DNA of 56,043 nucleotides from DHVE2 group archaeon (GCA_015523125.1 WAKX01000013.1:1-56043); one strand, 5' to 3'; shown: positions 1-8,180, counted from the first letter of the stretch. Numbers and translations are program-made. The notes: generated by a model not told the origin, from the sequence alone.

Positions 1-147
1 CTATTTTTTCTTCTTTCCATGTTGGATAATAACAAATCATGATATAAAACAGTTTGCATTATTTGCTTTGAAAAATTCTTTTTAAATATTTAATTTAGAA
101 ATTTTACGGCAGAAAAGATAATAATGAGCAATGATATACACCGCTAA

Positions 148-221
148 GGGCCCGTAGGCTAGTCTGGATAGACTGTAGGTCTTCGGAATCTACGACCCGG
201 GTTCGAATCCCGGCGGGCCCA
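148..221 (+). tRNA. tRNA-Arg (anticodon TCG)
   Basis: The 7-bp acceptor stem GGGCCCG/CGGGCCC closes a full cloverleaf with a T-arm containing GGTTCGAATCC and an anticodon arm TAGGT-CTTCGGA-ATCTA. The anticodon TCG at 183-185 reads the Arg codon CGA. The discriminator is A221 and no CCA is encoded. No intron is seen. A strong hairpin starts three bases downstream. Confidence 0.93.
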
Positions 222-223
222 CT

Positions 224-252
224 AAGCCCCTTTCTTAGAAAGAAAGGTGCTT
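224..252. other. Hairpin directly after tRNA-Arg
   Basis: The arms 224-236 and 240-252 pair with one mismatch around a three-base AGA loop: AAGC with GCTT, CC with GG, TTTCTT with AAGAAA. It could fold in the tRNA precursor as a processing or termination element. Archaeal termination normally needs only a T-run, so a terminator role is not assumed. Confidence 0.5.
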
Positions 253-253
253 T

Positions 254-416
254 ACCCCCAAAGAAATATTTTATGGCGGCAGGAGGTTATAGGAACTCGC
301 AGGTGGTTCCTAAGTTGCAACTTATCCCATCAATGAAAATCGACAATTTAGAAATTGATTCACAATATCAATCGACTATGTATCCAATCAAAGGAGAATA
401 AAAATTAAACTAATGA
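254..416. other. Noncoding stretch with stacked inverted repeats
   Basis: There is no convincing gene here. AGGAAC (291-296) pairs with GTTCCT (306-311), followed at once by the perfect 14-base palindrome TAAGTTGCAACTTA (311-324). Further on, ATTGAT and ATCAAT flank a 7-base loop near 354-372. A 22-codon reading frame (333-401) is present but has no clear binding site or recognisable product. A small RNA, an operator, or the remnant of an element inserted next to the tRNA are all possible. Confidence 0.3.
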
Positions 417-524
417 TTAGCGCTTATTCGCCCTTCTCTGCCTCTTCAGGCGGCGCATTTTCTTCTTTCTCCATTTCCATCGCATTTTTCCACGTTTTTT
501 CCAATCTCTTGAACTACGCTTCAT
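417..524 (-). CDS. rpl41e: 50S ribosomal protein eL41
   Basis: This is a 35-residue, extremely basic protein. Its second half (Arg-Trp-Lys-Trp-Arg-Lys-Lys-Lys-Met-Arg-Arg-Leu-Lys-Arg) matches the near-invariant eL41 peptide of archaea and eukaryotes, a single helix at the ribosomal subunit interface. The ATG at 524 was chosen because a TATA-like box at 553-563 lies about 34 bases upstream, giving a nearly leaderless mRNA. An internal ATG at 485 would give a 22-residue form closer to the 25-residue eukaryotic protein. Genes this short are usually missed by automatic annotation. The gene stands alone between two tRNA genes. Confidence 0.78.
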   Translation of the reverse strand: MKRSSRDWKKRGKMRWKWRKKKMRRLKRQRRANKR

Positions 525-552
525 CGTAACACCAGAGTTCCGTAAATACAAC

Positions 553-563
553 ATAAATATAAA
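553..563 (-). promoter_or_regulatory. TATA-like box for the eL41 gene
   Basis: On the minus strand this reads TTTATATTTAT. Its centre is about 34 bases before the ATG at 524, so transcription would start within about ten bases of the start codon. Confidence 0.5.
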
Positions 564-653
564 GATTACTAAAAATGAGAAGTCCATCATGAAAAATCTA
601 TTCGAGTTTTGGGAAAATTTTAAATATTGGCGCAATATAACGCATTGAAGAAT

Positions 654-728
654 AGCGGGGTGGGGTAGCTAGGAAATCCCGCCGGGCTCATAACCCGGAG
701 ATCGGTGGTTCAAATCCACCCCCCGCTA
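654..728 (+). tRNA. Initiator tRNA-Met (anticodon CAT)
   Basis: The acceptor stem AGCGGGG/CCCCGCT begins with an A1-U72 pair. The anticodon stem CCGGG/CCCGG supplies the three G-C pairs next to the loop that mark archaeal and eukaryotic initiator tRNAs. The anticodon CAT is at 689-691 and the discriminator is A728. A TATA-like TTTAAATA at 619-626 lies about 30 bases upstream. These features separate it from elongator Met and from the CAT-anticodon Ile tRNA. Confidence 0.95.
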
Positions 729-742
729 CTACTCTTAGCATA

Positions 743-1099
743 CTACTTTTTGCTGTTTTCTATATTTTCCCTAATTACGCGTTCCAGGGATTTTATCGCG
801 ATTGATACCACTATTCCTGTTAAAATCATCCCGAAAATTGGGAGAACGAATGCACATAGAATTTTCCCGAGAGCTGTGTGAGGGGTCACATCTCCGAAGC
901 CCACGGTGAACGCGGAGATGAATCCCAAGTATATTCCTTCCCATACACCGATTCCTTCCGTGTATCCCAACATTATGCCAAAGATGAGAATTATTAAGAA
1001 AAGAGAAAACAGAACTTTCTTTGCATAGTATGAAACTTTCACGAACTCCACGAAGAACTCTCGAAATCCGATTGGTCCGATGTCCAAATCATCGTCCAT
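743..1099 (-). CDS. Small two-TM potassium channel subunit
   Basis: The 118-residue protein has a first membrane helix at about residues 27-46, a re-entrant pore loop with the potassium selectivity filter Thr-Val-Gly-Phe-Gly-Asp at 65-70, and a second helix at about 80-103. This is the minimal KcsA-type (Ion_trans_2) fold, which forms a tetrameric K+ pore. No voltage-sensor helices and no cytoplasmic RCK/TrkA-N nucleotide-binding domain follow, and the tail ends after about 15 charged residues. Gating cannot be read from the sequence. The gene stands alone, downstream of and in the same direction as the radical SAM gene, 41 bases away. Confidence 0.85.
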   Translation of the reverse strand: MDDDLDIGPIGFREFFVEFVKVSYYAKKVLFSLFLIILIFGIMLGYTEGIGVWEGIYLGFISAFTVGFGDVTPHTALGKILCAFVLPIFGMILTGIVVSIAIKSLERVIRENIENSKK

Positions 1100-1140
1100 T
1101 ACTTATGCAATAACGCACATAGTATATTTTATTTTTGAAT

Positions 1141-2076
1141 TTACCTTTTCATACTCTTCCTGCTAGCTAACTCTCGCATGTAGTATTTTTCCCCGTTGTA
1201 CTCGACCACCATTATTTTTCCCTCTCTCACCATTTCCTCCAGTTTTTCGATTTTTTCGCCGGTTCTATGCAACAATTCCATCACCGCATCTTCTCGCATT
1301 GGGTGCACCGCGGTTATGTTTAGCAAATCCTCCTCGAAGTTTCCGGTGGATGAGAATTCATTCCCTTCGTACTCTGTAAGAAATTCCACCTTTGCATACT
1401 TTGAAAATTCGGAGTAAGCGTAGTTGAGGGTGTAGTTATCCACCTCCTTTACCCATTTTTCCGCTGGAGGTCTCGTGGGCGTGCCGATGTATGCAACCTG
1501 CGGTTTTAATTTCCCTATGAACTTTGCAATTTCTTTAATCTCCATTTCGTAATCCACCATGTTTACCAGCATGGTCTCCGTAACTAGCTTTCCTTTGAAT
1601 TCTTCTCGGAATTTCAGCATTCCTTCTAGTATTTCATCGAGTTTCAAAGATTTGTGGGGTCTATCTACGAATTTCCAAATCATTTCAGTGACGGCATCGA
1701 GCTTGAGGGACACTGCATCGAATTTCATCATATCGGCACGAACGTCCTCACGATTAATGAGAGAGGCATTGGTGATCAGAGCGAGGGGAATTCCGAAGTC
1801 TTTCAGCATATCCACTTCTCTTCCCAGATTTATGTCCAAAGTTGGCTCTCCATCGGGCACGAAGGTTATGTAATCCACATCTTCTTTTTTCACTATTTTT
1901 CCCACATCCTCGTAGATTTTTTCTGGTGGGTAGAATTCCCGCCGTTCAATTTCCATCCTCAATGTGTTTCCTATTTGGCAGTAAACGCAGGCGTAAGTGC
2001 ATACTTTGTCGGGTATATTGTTCACTCCCAAGCTCCTTCCGAATCTCCTTGATGGCACGGGGCCGAATGCGAGCAT
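1141..2076 (-). CDS. Radical SAM protein (COG0731 family)
   Basis: This is a 311-residue radical SAM enzyme. Near the N-terminus it has the family signature Gly-Pro-Val-Pro-Ser-Arg-Arg and a CX3CX2C cluster motif (Cys-Thr-Tyr-Ala-Cys-Val-Tyr-Cys-Gln) for the 4Fe-4S cluster that cleaves S-adenosylmethionine. A Gly-Glu-Pro-Thr loop (here Asp-Gly-Glu-Pro-Thr) follows, as in SAM-binding motif 2. COG0731 is related to wyosine-base enzymes, but the substrate of this subgroup is not known to me. The ATG at 2076 was chosen over a longer frame from 2172 because it starts at the conserved signature and sits 25 bases from a minus-strand TATA-like box at 2096-2104. It is divergent from the SAH hydrolase gene. 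Confidence 0.82.
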   Translation of the reverse strand: MLAFGPVPSRRFGRSLGVNNIPDKVCTYACVYCQIGNTLRMEIERREFYPPEKIYEDVGKIVKKEDVDYITFVPDGEPTLDINLGREVDMLKDFGIPLALITNASLINREDVRADMMKFDAVSLKLDAVTEMIWKFVDRPHKSLKLDEILEGMLKFREEFKGKLVTETMLVNMVDYEMEIKEIAKFIGKLKPQVAYIGTPTRPPAEKWVKEVDNYTLNYAYSEFSKYAKVEFLTEYEGNEFSSTGNFEEDLLNITAVHPMREDAVMELLHRTGEKIEKLEEMVREGKIMVVEYNGEKYYMRELASRKSMKR

Positions 2077-2095
2077 GAGGGGGAATCGCGTTGGA

Positions 2096-2115
2096 GGTAT
2101 AAGAATTGTTATATC
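2096..2115. promoter_or_regulatory. Back-to-back leaderless promoters (radical SAM / ahcY)
   Basis: A minus-strand CTTATACC (2096-2104) lies 25 bases from the radical SAM ATG at 2076. A plus-strand TTATATC (2109-2115) lies 25 bases from the ahcY ATG at 2136. The two boxes are within 20 bases of each other, so divergent transcription of two SAM-cycle genes may compete or be co-regulated. Confidence 0.5.
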
Positions 2116-2135
2116 ACATATCTCCATGTCTCCGC

Positions 2136-3347
2136 ATGGAAGGTCAAAACAGACTCGATTGGGCCTATGCACATATGGACGTAATCCAGAAAATCAGGGA
2201 GAGATTCCTCAAAGAGAAACCGTTTGAAGGTCTGAAAATTGGTATGGCTCTACATGTCGAGGCGAAAACCGGAATTTTAGCTTTGACTCTACGAGACGGA
2301 GGCGCAAACGTACGCTTAGCCTCATGCAATCCCCTGAGCACCGATGATTCCGTTGTTGAAGCTTTGCGAGAAAGAGGTCTAGAGGTGTATGCGAAGAAGG
2401 GAGAAACGAGGGAAGAATATTACGAAAACCTGCACAACGTGCTCGAAATGGAGCCGGATATAATAATTGACGACGGGGGAGATTTGACAACCCTGCTTCA
2501 CACTTCATACTCGCATCTTCCAATCATAGGGGGTAACGAAGAGACAACCACCGGAGTGCTTCGTCTGAATGTCATGGAGAGAAAAGGAGTTCTTAGATTT
2601 CCGATGTTCGATGTGAACGATGCCAAGATGAAACATCTCTTCGACAATCGATACGGCACTGGACAGAGTACTTTAGGTGGAATCATGAGCGCCACTAATC
2701 TCAGCATAGCTGGTAAAATAGCGGTGGTCGCCGGCTACGGCTGGTGCGGTCGGGGAATAGCAATGAGGCTTAGAGGAATGGGTGCAAATGTAATTGTCAC
2801 CGAGATTGATCCTGTGAAGGCCATAGAAGCGCGCATGGATGGTTTTCGAGTAATGCCAATGATTGACGCAATAAAAGAAGCGGAGTTGGTAATAACGGCG
2901 ACGGGAATGAAGGATATCGTTAGAAAAGAACATATTATGGATGCGAAGAACGGATGCATATTCGCAAATGCGGGGCACTTCGACAACGAGATTTCAAAAA
3001 AGGCGTTGGAGGAATTGGCAAAGGGAAAGAGAGAGATAAGAAAATTCGTGGAAGAATACGATTTTGGAAACAAAAAGCTCTATCTGTTGGGCGATGGACG
3101 TCTCATAAATTTAGTGGCCGGGCAGGGGCATCCTGTGGAGATAATGGACATGAGCTTTGCCATTCAGGCGCTTACTGCTGAGTACATTGCGAAAAATCAT
3201 GAAAAGTTAGAGCCGAGGGTTTATGCGGTTCCAGAAAAAATCGATAATGAAGTTGCCTGGCTCAAGCTTCAAGCAATGGGTGTGAAAATAGATGAACTAA
3301 CCGATGAGCAGAAGAGGTACCTGGAAGAGTGGCAGGAGGGCACGTGA
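2136..3347 (+). CDS. ahcY: S-adenosylhomocysteine hydrolase
   Basis: This 403-residue enzyme splits S-adenosylhomocysteine to adenosine and homocysteine, relieving product inhibition of methyltransferases. Visible family blocks are the N-terminal Leu-His-Val-Glu-Ala-Lys-Thr substrate segment, Asp-Gly-Gly-Asp-Leu-Thr, Glu-Glu-Thr-Thr-Thr-Gly, Asn-Asp-Ala-Lys-Met-Lys..Asp-Asn-Arg-Tyr-Gly-Thr-Gly-Gln-Ser, the NAD-binding loop Gly-Tyr-Gly-Trp-Cys-Gly-Arg-Gly, and the closing Ala-Gly-Gln-Gly-His-Pro-Val-Glu-Ile-Met-Asp motif. The start at 2136 gives the usual archaeal length and is leaderless relative to a TATA-like box at 2109-2115. An in-frame ATG-like start 30 bases earlier would add residues not seen in the family. 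Confidence 0.96.
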   Translation: MEGQNRLDWAYAHMDVIQKIRERFLKEKPFEGLKIGMALHVEAKTGILALTLRDGGANVRLASCNPLSTDDSVVEALRERGLEVYAKKGETREEYYENLHNVLEMEPDIIIDDGGDLTTLLHTSYSHLPIIGGNEETTTGVLRLNVMERKGVLRFPMFDVNDAKMKHLFDNRYGTGQSTLGGIMSATNLSIAGKIAVVAGYGWCGRGIAMRLRGMGANVIVTEIDPVKAIEARMDGFRVMPMIDAIKEAELVITATGMKDIVRKEHIMDAKNGCIFANAGHFDNEISKKALEELAKGKREIRKFVEEYDFGNKKLYLLGDGRLINLVAGQGHPVEIMDMSFAIQALTAEYIAKNHEKLEPRVYAVPEKIDNEVAWLKLQAMGVKIDELTDEQKRYLEEWQEGT

Positions 3348-3360
3348 GGAAGTTGCTAAA

Positions 3361-3368
3361 CTTTATAT
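3361..3368 (+). promoter_or_regulatory. TATA-like box for rpoL
   Basis: CTTTATAT at 3361-3368 is centred about 27 bases before the rpoL ATG, predicting a leaderless transcript. Confidence 0.55.
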
Positions 3369-3391
3369 AATAGTGGAAAATAACCTCACCC

Positions 3392-3694
3392 ATGAAGGAA
3401 ATGGAGTTCAAAGTAGTTTCGAAGGAGAAAAATGAAATTGTGGTGGAAGTGCTCAACGCCGACCGCACGCTTCTCATTCCACTGGTAGAAGAGATGAATC
3501 GCGATGATAAGGTGGAGTATGCAATTTACCACTTTGAGCATCCCTATTTGGAGAATCCAACCATAAAGATTAAGGTGAGGGAGGGCAAGCCGCAAGCAGC
3601 AATAAAAAGAGCTGCGAAAAAACTAGAAAAAATATACGAAGAGTTATACGCTAATTACCAGAGAAGTCTCAAAGCTGTGCAATCGAAATCGTAG
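3392..3694 (+). CDS. rpoL: DNA-directed RNA polymerase subunit L (Rpo11)
   Basis: This 100-residue protein has the Rpb11/RpoL fold. An N-terminal beta strand is followed by Asp-Arg-Thr-Leu-Leu-Ile-Pro-Leu-Val in place of the common His-Thr-Leu-Leu-Asn-Leu-Leu, then Tyr-His-Phe-Glu-His-Pro (family: Tyr-xxx-His-Pro), and a long C-terminal dimerisation helix. RpoL pairs with RpoD (Rpo3) to form the assembly platform of archaeal RNA polymerase. The ATG is leaderless behind the TATA-like box at 3361. Its last 26 bases overlap the 3' end of scpA on the opposite strand. Confidence 0.9.
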   Translation: MKEMEFKVVSKEKNEIVVEVLNADRTLLIPLVEEMNRDDKVEYAIYHFEHPYLENPTIKIKVREGKPQAAIKRAAKKLEKIYEELYANYQRSLKAVQSKS

Positions 3695-4532
3695 GTATGG
3701 GCTCGAATTCCACTCCTCTCAGTTCCTCTGGCACCTTTATTTTTATGTATATCTCTCCGTCGTAGGGCACGTATTGTTCCAACTCCACCTTGCCGAATTT
3801 TTCCAGAAAAAGCAACGATATGAACACCTTTATGAAGTCTTCCCGTGTGCCATCGTAAAGAACGCTCAGAGCCACTTCGTCCCCGCGCACCTCGGCGAGG
3901 CGCTCCCACACTTCCATTATCTCCTCTTCTAAATCTTCTTTGTGAACCTTCTCTTCCAGATTGAACTTGAACTTTTCCCTTATTTTTTTCTTCTTTTTCT
4001 TCTTTTCGATTTCCCTTTTGACTTCGTTCATGGCCGATATGAGATCGAACAAGCTCACGGGCGCGCTCTCCTCGCGCCTCACCGGCTCAACCAGCTCCGG
4101 TAATGCGGTGGGCTCTTCCACGTATCCATCATCGTAAGAGTAGAAATCCTCGCTGATATCCATTCCGAAGAAGTCATCGTACTGCTCCTCCTCCACTTCC
4201 ATTTTATCGAGAACCTGCTCGCTCTTTCTCTTCAGTATATCCCAAGCCATGTACACTATTTTTCCGGCGATGATGAAATCTATGTCCTTCTCTTTTTTCA
4301 CTCTTTCCATGTATATCTTCGCGAACTTCTCCAGGTCTATGTTCCACGGGTTGATTTTTTCATTCATCACGAGTTCGAATATGATTGTGATGGCCTTCTC
4401 CACCGGGTCCTTGGCAGCAATATGCGCTCCGTTTTCCAACTCTTCCGCCAACTCGATGTAATGATCAAGTTCAACATCGCTGCCCAGCAACGCTTTGTGG
4501 AACATGAGATGCTCCATTACCTCACTCACCAT
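3669..4532 (-). CDS. scpA: Segregation and condensation protein A (kleisin)
   Basis: This 287-residue kleisin bridges SMC heads. The N-terminal domain (about 1-100) has the ScpA pattern Asp-Pro-Val-Glu-Lys-Ala-Ile-Thr and Asn-Pro-Trp-Asn-Ile-Asp-Leu-Glu-Lys-Phe. The middle is acidic, with a run of seven lysines near residue 185. The C-terminal winged-helix region (about 215-285) would bind the SMC head. The start overlaps the 3' end of smc by 11 bases, indicating translational coupling and a 1:1 operon. No scpB-like gene is visible in this window. The 3' end overlaps rpoL by 26 bases in convergent orientation. Confidence 0.92.
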   Translation of the reverse strand: MVSEVMEHLMFHKALLGSDVELDHYIELAEELENGAHIAAKDPVEKAITIIFELVMNEKINPWNIDLEKFAKIYMERVKKEKDIDFIIAGKIVYMAWDILKRKSEQVLDKMEVEEEQYDDFFGMDISEDFYSYDDGYVEEPTALPELVEPVRREESAPVSLFDLISAMNEVKREIEKKKKKKKIREKFKFNLEEKVHKEDLEEEIMEVWERLAEVRGDEVALSVLYDGTREDFIKVFISLLFLEKFGKVELEQYVPYDGEIYIKIKVPEELRGVEFEPIPTISIAQL

Positions 4533-7500
4533 CTTCGCTCACCTCCCCCGGGATTGGTTGAGGATAAACCCGCGATATACCGTCTCCTCTGTTTGTCACA
4601 CCGATTATGTGGTCCGCAAACTTTATGGTTGCTTTTCTCAGGGATACCACTATGAACTGCGCGGATTTTGAGTTTCTCTTTATTATTCTTCCCAGAATCT
4701 CGGAGTTCACACCGTCCAAGAACATATCCACCTCGTCTAAGAGATATATTGGCGAGGGATCGTATTGCTGCACCGCGAATATGAACGATAGCGCTGTGAG
4801 GCTCTTCTCCCCGCCGCTCAAGCTGTGCAATCTCTTTATCCCCTTGCCCGGGGGCTTGACCTTGATGATCAGACCGCCCTTGAACGGATCCTCCTTGTTC
4901 TCCAGCTCCAAATACGCCTCTCCACCGTTGCTCATCTCTTTGTATATTTTTCCGAAATTCTCGTTGATTGCGTCGAATACTTTGAAAAGCGCGTACTTTT
5001 TCTTGTCGTTTAGCTCTTTCACCAATTTTTCGATTTCTTTCTTCTCCTTCAGGAGCGAGTTGTAATCATCCTTCAGAGATTGATACCTTTCCATCTCCAT
5101 GTCGTACTCTTCCACGCTCTTCAGGTTTACGTTGCCCATGGATGAAAGCTGAATTTGAATATCGTCCTCGTACTTCTTTAGCTTGCTTACCGATTCCACC
5201 TTCTCCACCTTTATTCCGTAAGACTCGTATTCCCTGCGGAACTCTTCGTATCTCTGCGATGCCTCGTTCATCCTGCTCATTGCAGTTATCTTTAACTCCT
5301 CTTTGACTTTTTTATCGCTGTTCATGGTGGTGATTTCCCGATCTAAATCGTTGATCCTCTTTAGCAGGGAATTGCTCTCGTTCACCAGTTCCTGTATTTT
5401 TTCTTCTTCTCTTCGAGCCACTTCCTCGTACTTCTTCTTCTCATTAATCAGCGATTCCATTCTCTTTTTCTCTTCCTCATTTTTCTCTTCGAATCTCTTT
5501 ATCTCGGATTCGAGGCTATTTATCTCTCTCTCCCCTCTTTCCTTGGAAGAATTCAGGCTCTTCAATCTCTCTTCTAACTTGATTACCTCTCCACTTAGCT
5601 CAGAGATTTCTCCTATCAAAGAGGATATCTCTTTTCTCAACGCATCTATTTCCTTTGATATCTTCTCGGGAATCAGGGCTTCCATTTCCCTCTTGAGCGA
5701 GTCCCTCTTGCTTTCCAAATTCTCTATCTCTTTTCCCAGTTTTTCCAGTTCGTCCTTTATGGAGTTCTTCTCTTTAATTATCTCCTCTCTCTCGGCGTTC
5801 TTTCTCTTAAGTTCCATAAGAATCTTCGACAATTTCTCCTGAAGCCTGTTCTTCTCATTTGTCCACACCGCCAAGTCCTCGGTGCTTACACCGCCAACGG
5901 AGTTTATCTCTTGGAGAAGCTCGTCTATTCTCCTCTCCACGCCTTCCAATTCCATCGAAAGCGCGTCGCGCTCTTCTTTCAAATTTCTCAATTTCTCTCC
6001 TATCTCGGTGAGATTGCCCATGCTTATTCTTCTCCTCTTCTCCACGCTGCCGCCCACCATGGCACCGCTTGCCTCTATTAACTGGCCATCGAGGGTTACG
6101 AGGCGAACTCCCCCCATGAGCTTTCTGGCGGTGCTCAAATCGTCCACAACAACGGTGTCTCCGAACACGTACCAGAATGCCGCTTCGAATTTTTTATCGT
6201 ATTTTATCAGGTCTATCGCAAATCCATGGGAACTCGGGTCCTTGGCCGCCAATATGGCCCGTCCTCTCGGTCTGCCGGCCAGCATCTTGTTGAGCGGTAG
6301 AAAAGTAGCTCTCCCCAGATGATTCTTCTTCAGGTACTCGATTGCCTTGGCAGCCGATTCATCGTCTTCGCAAACTATGCTCATCAACCTATTTCCTGCG
6401 GCAATCTGAATTGCGAGCTCGTACTTCTCGTCCACGTTGCCCAGCTCGGCTATTGTCCCATAAATTCCGTGTAATTTCCCGGTATCTCTTGCCGAAAGAA
6501 TCGCGTTAACCACTGTGCTCAACGGATCCGAGCTCTCCATCCTGCCCCTGAGCCTCTGGTACTCCGCGCTCAATGCGTCTATTTCCTTCTGCTTCCCCTG
6601 TATTTCCTTTCTGAGCTGAGCCTGCCTGTTCTTCAACGCTATAAACTCTTCGTTGAGCTTCTTCCTTTTTGATTCGAAGCTCTTGCTCTTGCCCTTTATT
6701 TCTTTGATTCTCCACTCTGCATCCTTTATTCCCTCGTCCACCTCTTTCTTCTCCTCCTCCAACTTTGCGATTTCTCTCTCGATTGATCTTATCTTCTCCC
6801 CTAAGGTGTTGAACTCGATGGTCTTTTTGCTGTACTCTTTTCTTTTCTCTTCTATTTCCCCGCTTATTTTTTCCACTTCTTCGGAAAGCTCCCTGAATTT
6901 TCTATTGGCTTCTCCTATTTTTTCCTCCTTCTCCCTCAGCATTCTTTCCTTTCTCTCTTTCTCATCATTCTTAGCGTTAAGCTTTTCCCTCTTCTCCTTG
7001 AGCTCATTCTCCCCGTTTTTGATCTCTTCTTTCAGAGCTTTCAACTCATTCCTGAGAGCTTTAATCTTCTCCCCATTCTCGCTTATTTTGTCCTCTCTGT
7101 TCTCTATATTCGTCTTTATTTTAGCGATATCTATCTTGAGCGCATCGATTTTCTCCTTCATGTTCTTGAGCTCTTCCCCGCCTAACTCTCCGATTTTCTT
7201 GTCCACCTCTTCCTTCTTCTTTTTCAGTTCTTCAATTTCTCCCTCTTTTTCTTTTATTCTCTCTTCCAATCTCTCCATCTCTGCCTCGTATTCCTCAATC
7301 TGTTTCTTGTACGAGTCCATGTTGTCCCGGGACTGAACCATGCGCGCGTACGCGATTTTTGCCTTCGTTTCTTTCAATTTCTCTTCCAGTTCCCTGTATC
7401 TGAGCGCGATTTTTCTCTCTTCTTCCAAAATATTTAACCTGTTCTTCAACTCGTCCATCAGAACTTCGATTTTCTCCATGTCCTCCTCTACACCCCTCTT

Positions 7501-8055
7501 CTTGTTCTCGGCCTTGGCTATGTTGCGGTCGAATTCAGCAATTCCCGAAATGTCGTCTAGAATTTGCCTTCTCTCCATGGGGGTCATTTCCACGATTCTC
7601 GTGACATCCCCCTGCTTCACGAAATTGTAGCCATCAGCAGAAATCTTGGCGTGCTCCAACAGCGATAGGAAGTCTTGCAATCTGGCCTGCTCGTCGTTTA
7701 TGTAAAAATAGCTATTATAGCCGGCTTCGTTATTTGCCTTCTTAACGTATCTTGTGAGCTTCACCTCGTTGCTGTCGATGGGAAGCATGCGATCCGAGTT
7801 GTCGAAAATGAGGCTTACGCGGCAGTAGTCTGCGGGCTTTCCCTTCTTTCCGCCGTCGTATATTAAATCTGTCAGACGATTGGCCCTTATGACCTTGGAG
7901 CTTTTTGGTCCCAAAACGAAGAGAATTGCATCCCCGATATTGCTCTTTCCGCTCCCGTTGGGGCCGCTTATTGCTGTAAAACCCTCTTTCAGTTCAATTC
8001 TATTCTTGTGAACAAACGATTTGAAATTTTCAAGCTCTAGAGCTTTTAGATACAT
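4522..8055 (-). CDS. smc: Chromosome segregation ATPase SMC
   Basis: This is a complete 1177-residue SMC. Walker A Gly-Pro-Asn-Gly-Ser-Gly-Lys-Ser lies at residues 31-38. The first coiled-coil arm runs from about 165 to 515, the Gly-rich dimerisation hinge from about 520 to 665, and the second arm to about 1010. The ABC signature Leu-Ser-Gly-Gly-Glu-Lys-Ser is near 1080 and Walker B Tyr-Leu-Leu-Asp-Glu-Val-Asp near 1108. SMC with ScpA extrudes and organises DNA loops for chromosome segregation. The start ATG is preceded by a GGTGAT binding site. The promoter is at about 8126-8133 in a divergent region shared with the next membrane protein gene. Confidence 0.97.
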   Translation of the reverse strand: MYLKALELENFKSFVHKNRIELKEGFTAISGPNGSGKSNIGDAILFVLGPKSSKVIRANRLTDLIYDGGKKGKPADYCRVSLIFDNSDRMLPIDSNEVKLTRYVKKANNEAGYNSYFYINDEQARLQDFLSLLEHAKISADGYNFVKQGDVTRIVEMTPMERRQILDDISGIAEFDRNIAKAENKKRGVEEDMEKIEVLMDELKNRLNILEEERKIALRYRELEEKLKETKAKIAYARMVQSRDNMDSYKKQIEEYEAEMERLEERIKEKEGEIEELKKKKEEVDKKIGELGGEELKNMKEKIDALKIDIAKIKTNIENREDKISENGEKIKALRNELKALKEEIKNGENELKEKREKLNAKNDEKERKERMLREKEEKIGEANRKFRELSEEVEKISGEIEEKRKEYSKKTIEFNTLGEKIRSIEREIAKLEEEKKEVDEGIKDAEWRIKEIKGKSKSFESKRKKLNEEFIALKNRQAQLRKEIQGKQKEIDALSAEYQRLRGRMESSDPLSTVVNAILSARDTGKLHGIYGTIAELGNVDEKYELAIQIAAGNRLMSIVCEDDESAAKAIEYLKKNHLGRATFLPLNKMLAGRPRGRAILAAKDPSSHGFAIDLIKYDKKFEAAFWYVFGDTVVVDDLSTARKLMGGVRLVTLDGQLIEASGAMVGGSVEKRRRISMGNLTEIGEKLRNLKEERDALSMELEGVERRIDELLQEINSVGGVSTEDLAVWTNEKNRLQEKLSKILMELKRKNAEREEIIKEKNSIKDELEKLGKEIENLESKRDSLKREMEALIPEKISKEIDALRKEISSLIGEISELSGEVIKLEERLKSLNSSKERGEREINSLESEIKRFEEKNEEEKKRMESLINEKKKYEEVARREEEKIQELVNESNSLLKRINDLDREITTMNSDKKVKEELKITAMSRMNEASQRYEEFRREYESYGIKVEKVESVSKLKKYEDDIQIQLSSMGNVNLKSVEEYDMEMERYQSLKDDYNSLLKEKKEIEKLVKELNDKKKYALFKVFDAINENFGKIYKEMSNGGEAYLELENKEDPFKGGLIIKVKPPGKGIKRLHSLSGGEKSLTALSFIFAVQQYDPSPIYLLDEVDMFLDGVNSEILGRIIKRNSKSAQFIVVSLRKATIKFADHIIGVTNRGDGISRVYPQPIPGEVSEDGE

Positions 8056-8125
8056 ATCCCATCACCTTCATGGCATACTTCGTGTCATATGCATGTCTGA
8101 TACATGGCAGATATAGTTTTCAAAG

Positions 8126-8155
8126 TATTTAAAGCTTTTGCAAAACTCTTAAATA
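8126..8155. promoter_or_regulatory. Divergent TATA-like boxes of smc and the membrane protein gene
   Basis: The minus-strand TTTAAATA (8126-8133) serves smc, and the plus-strand CTTAAATA (8148-8155) serves the gene at 8204. Both mRNAs would have leaders of about 27-50 bases containing GGTGAT binding sites, unlike the leaderless genes elsewhere in the window. Confidence 0.45.
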
Positions 8156-8162
8156 GGATTTC

Positions 8163-8180
8163 GTCATATATTCATATGAC
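8163..8180. promoter_or_regulatory. Perfect inverted repeat at the predicted start site (possible operator)
   Basis: GTCATAT (8163-8169) and ATATGAC (8174-8180) form a perfect 7-base inverted repeat with a 4-base spacer. It covers the predicted transcription start of the plus-strand gene. A third copy of the half-site, GTCATATG, lies at 8084-8091 in the smc leader. The geometry fits a dimeric regulator, but no regulator gene can be linked to it here. Confidence 0.35.

Noticed and set aside
1-60. Possible start of a minus-strand gene (ATG complement near position 20) running off the left edge
   Set aside because: Only six codons lie inside the window, too few to support a call, though an AT-rich box near 66-85 could serve as its promoter.
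333-401. 22-codon frame after tRNA-Arg
   Set aside because: No good ribosome site, no recognisable product and it lies in a hairpin-rich stretch, so chance is as likely.
6653-7336. Long plus-strand Ser/Phe-rich frames opposite smc
   Set aside because: They are reverse-strand shadows of the Glu/Lys-rich SMC coiled coil.
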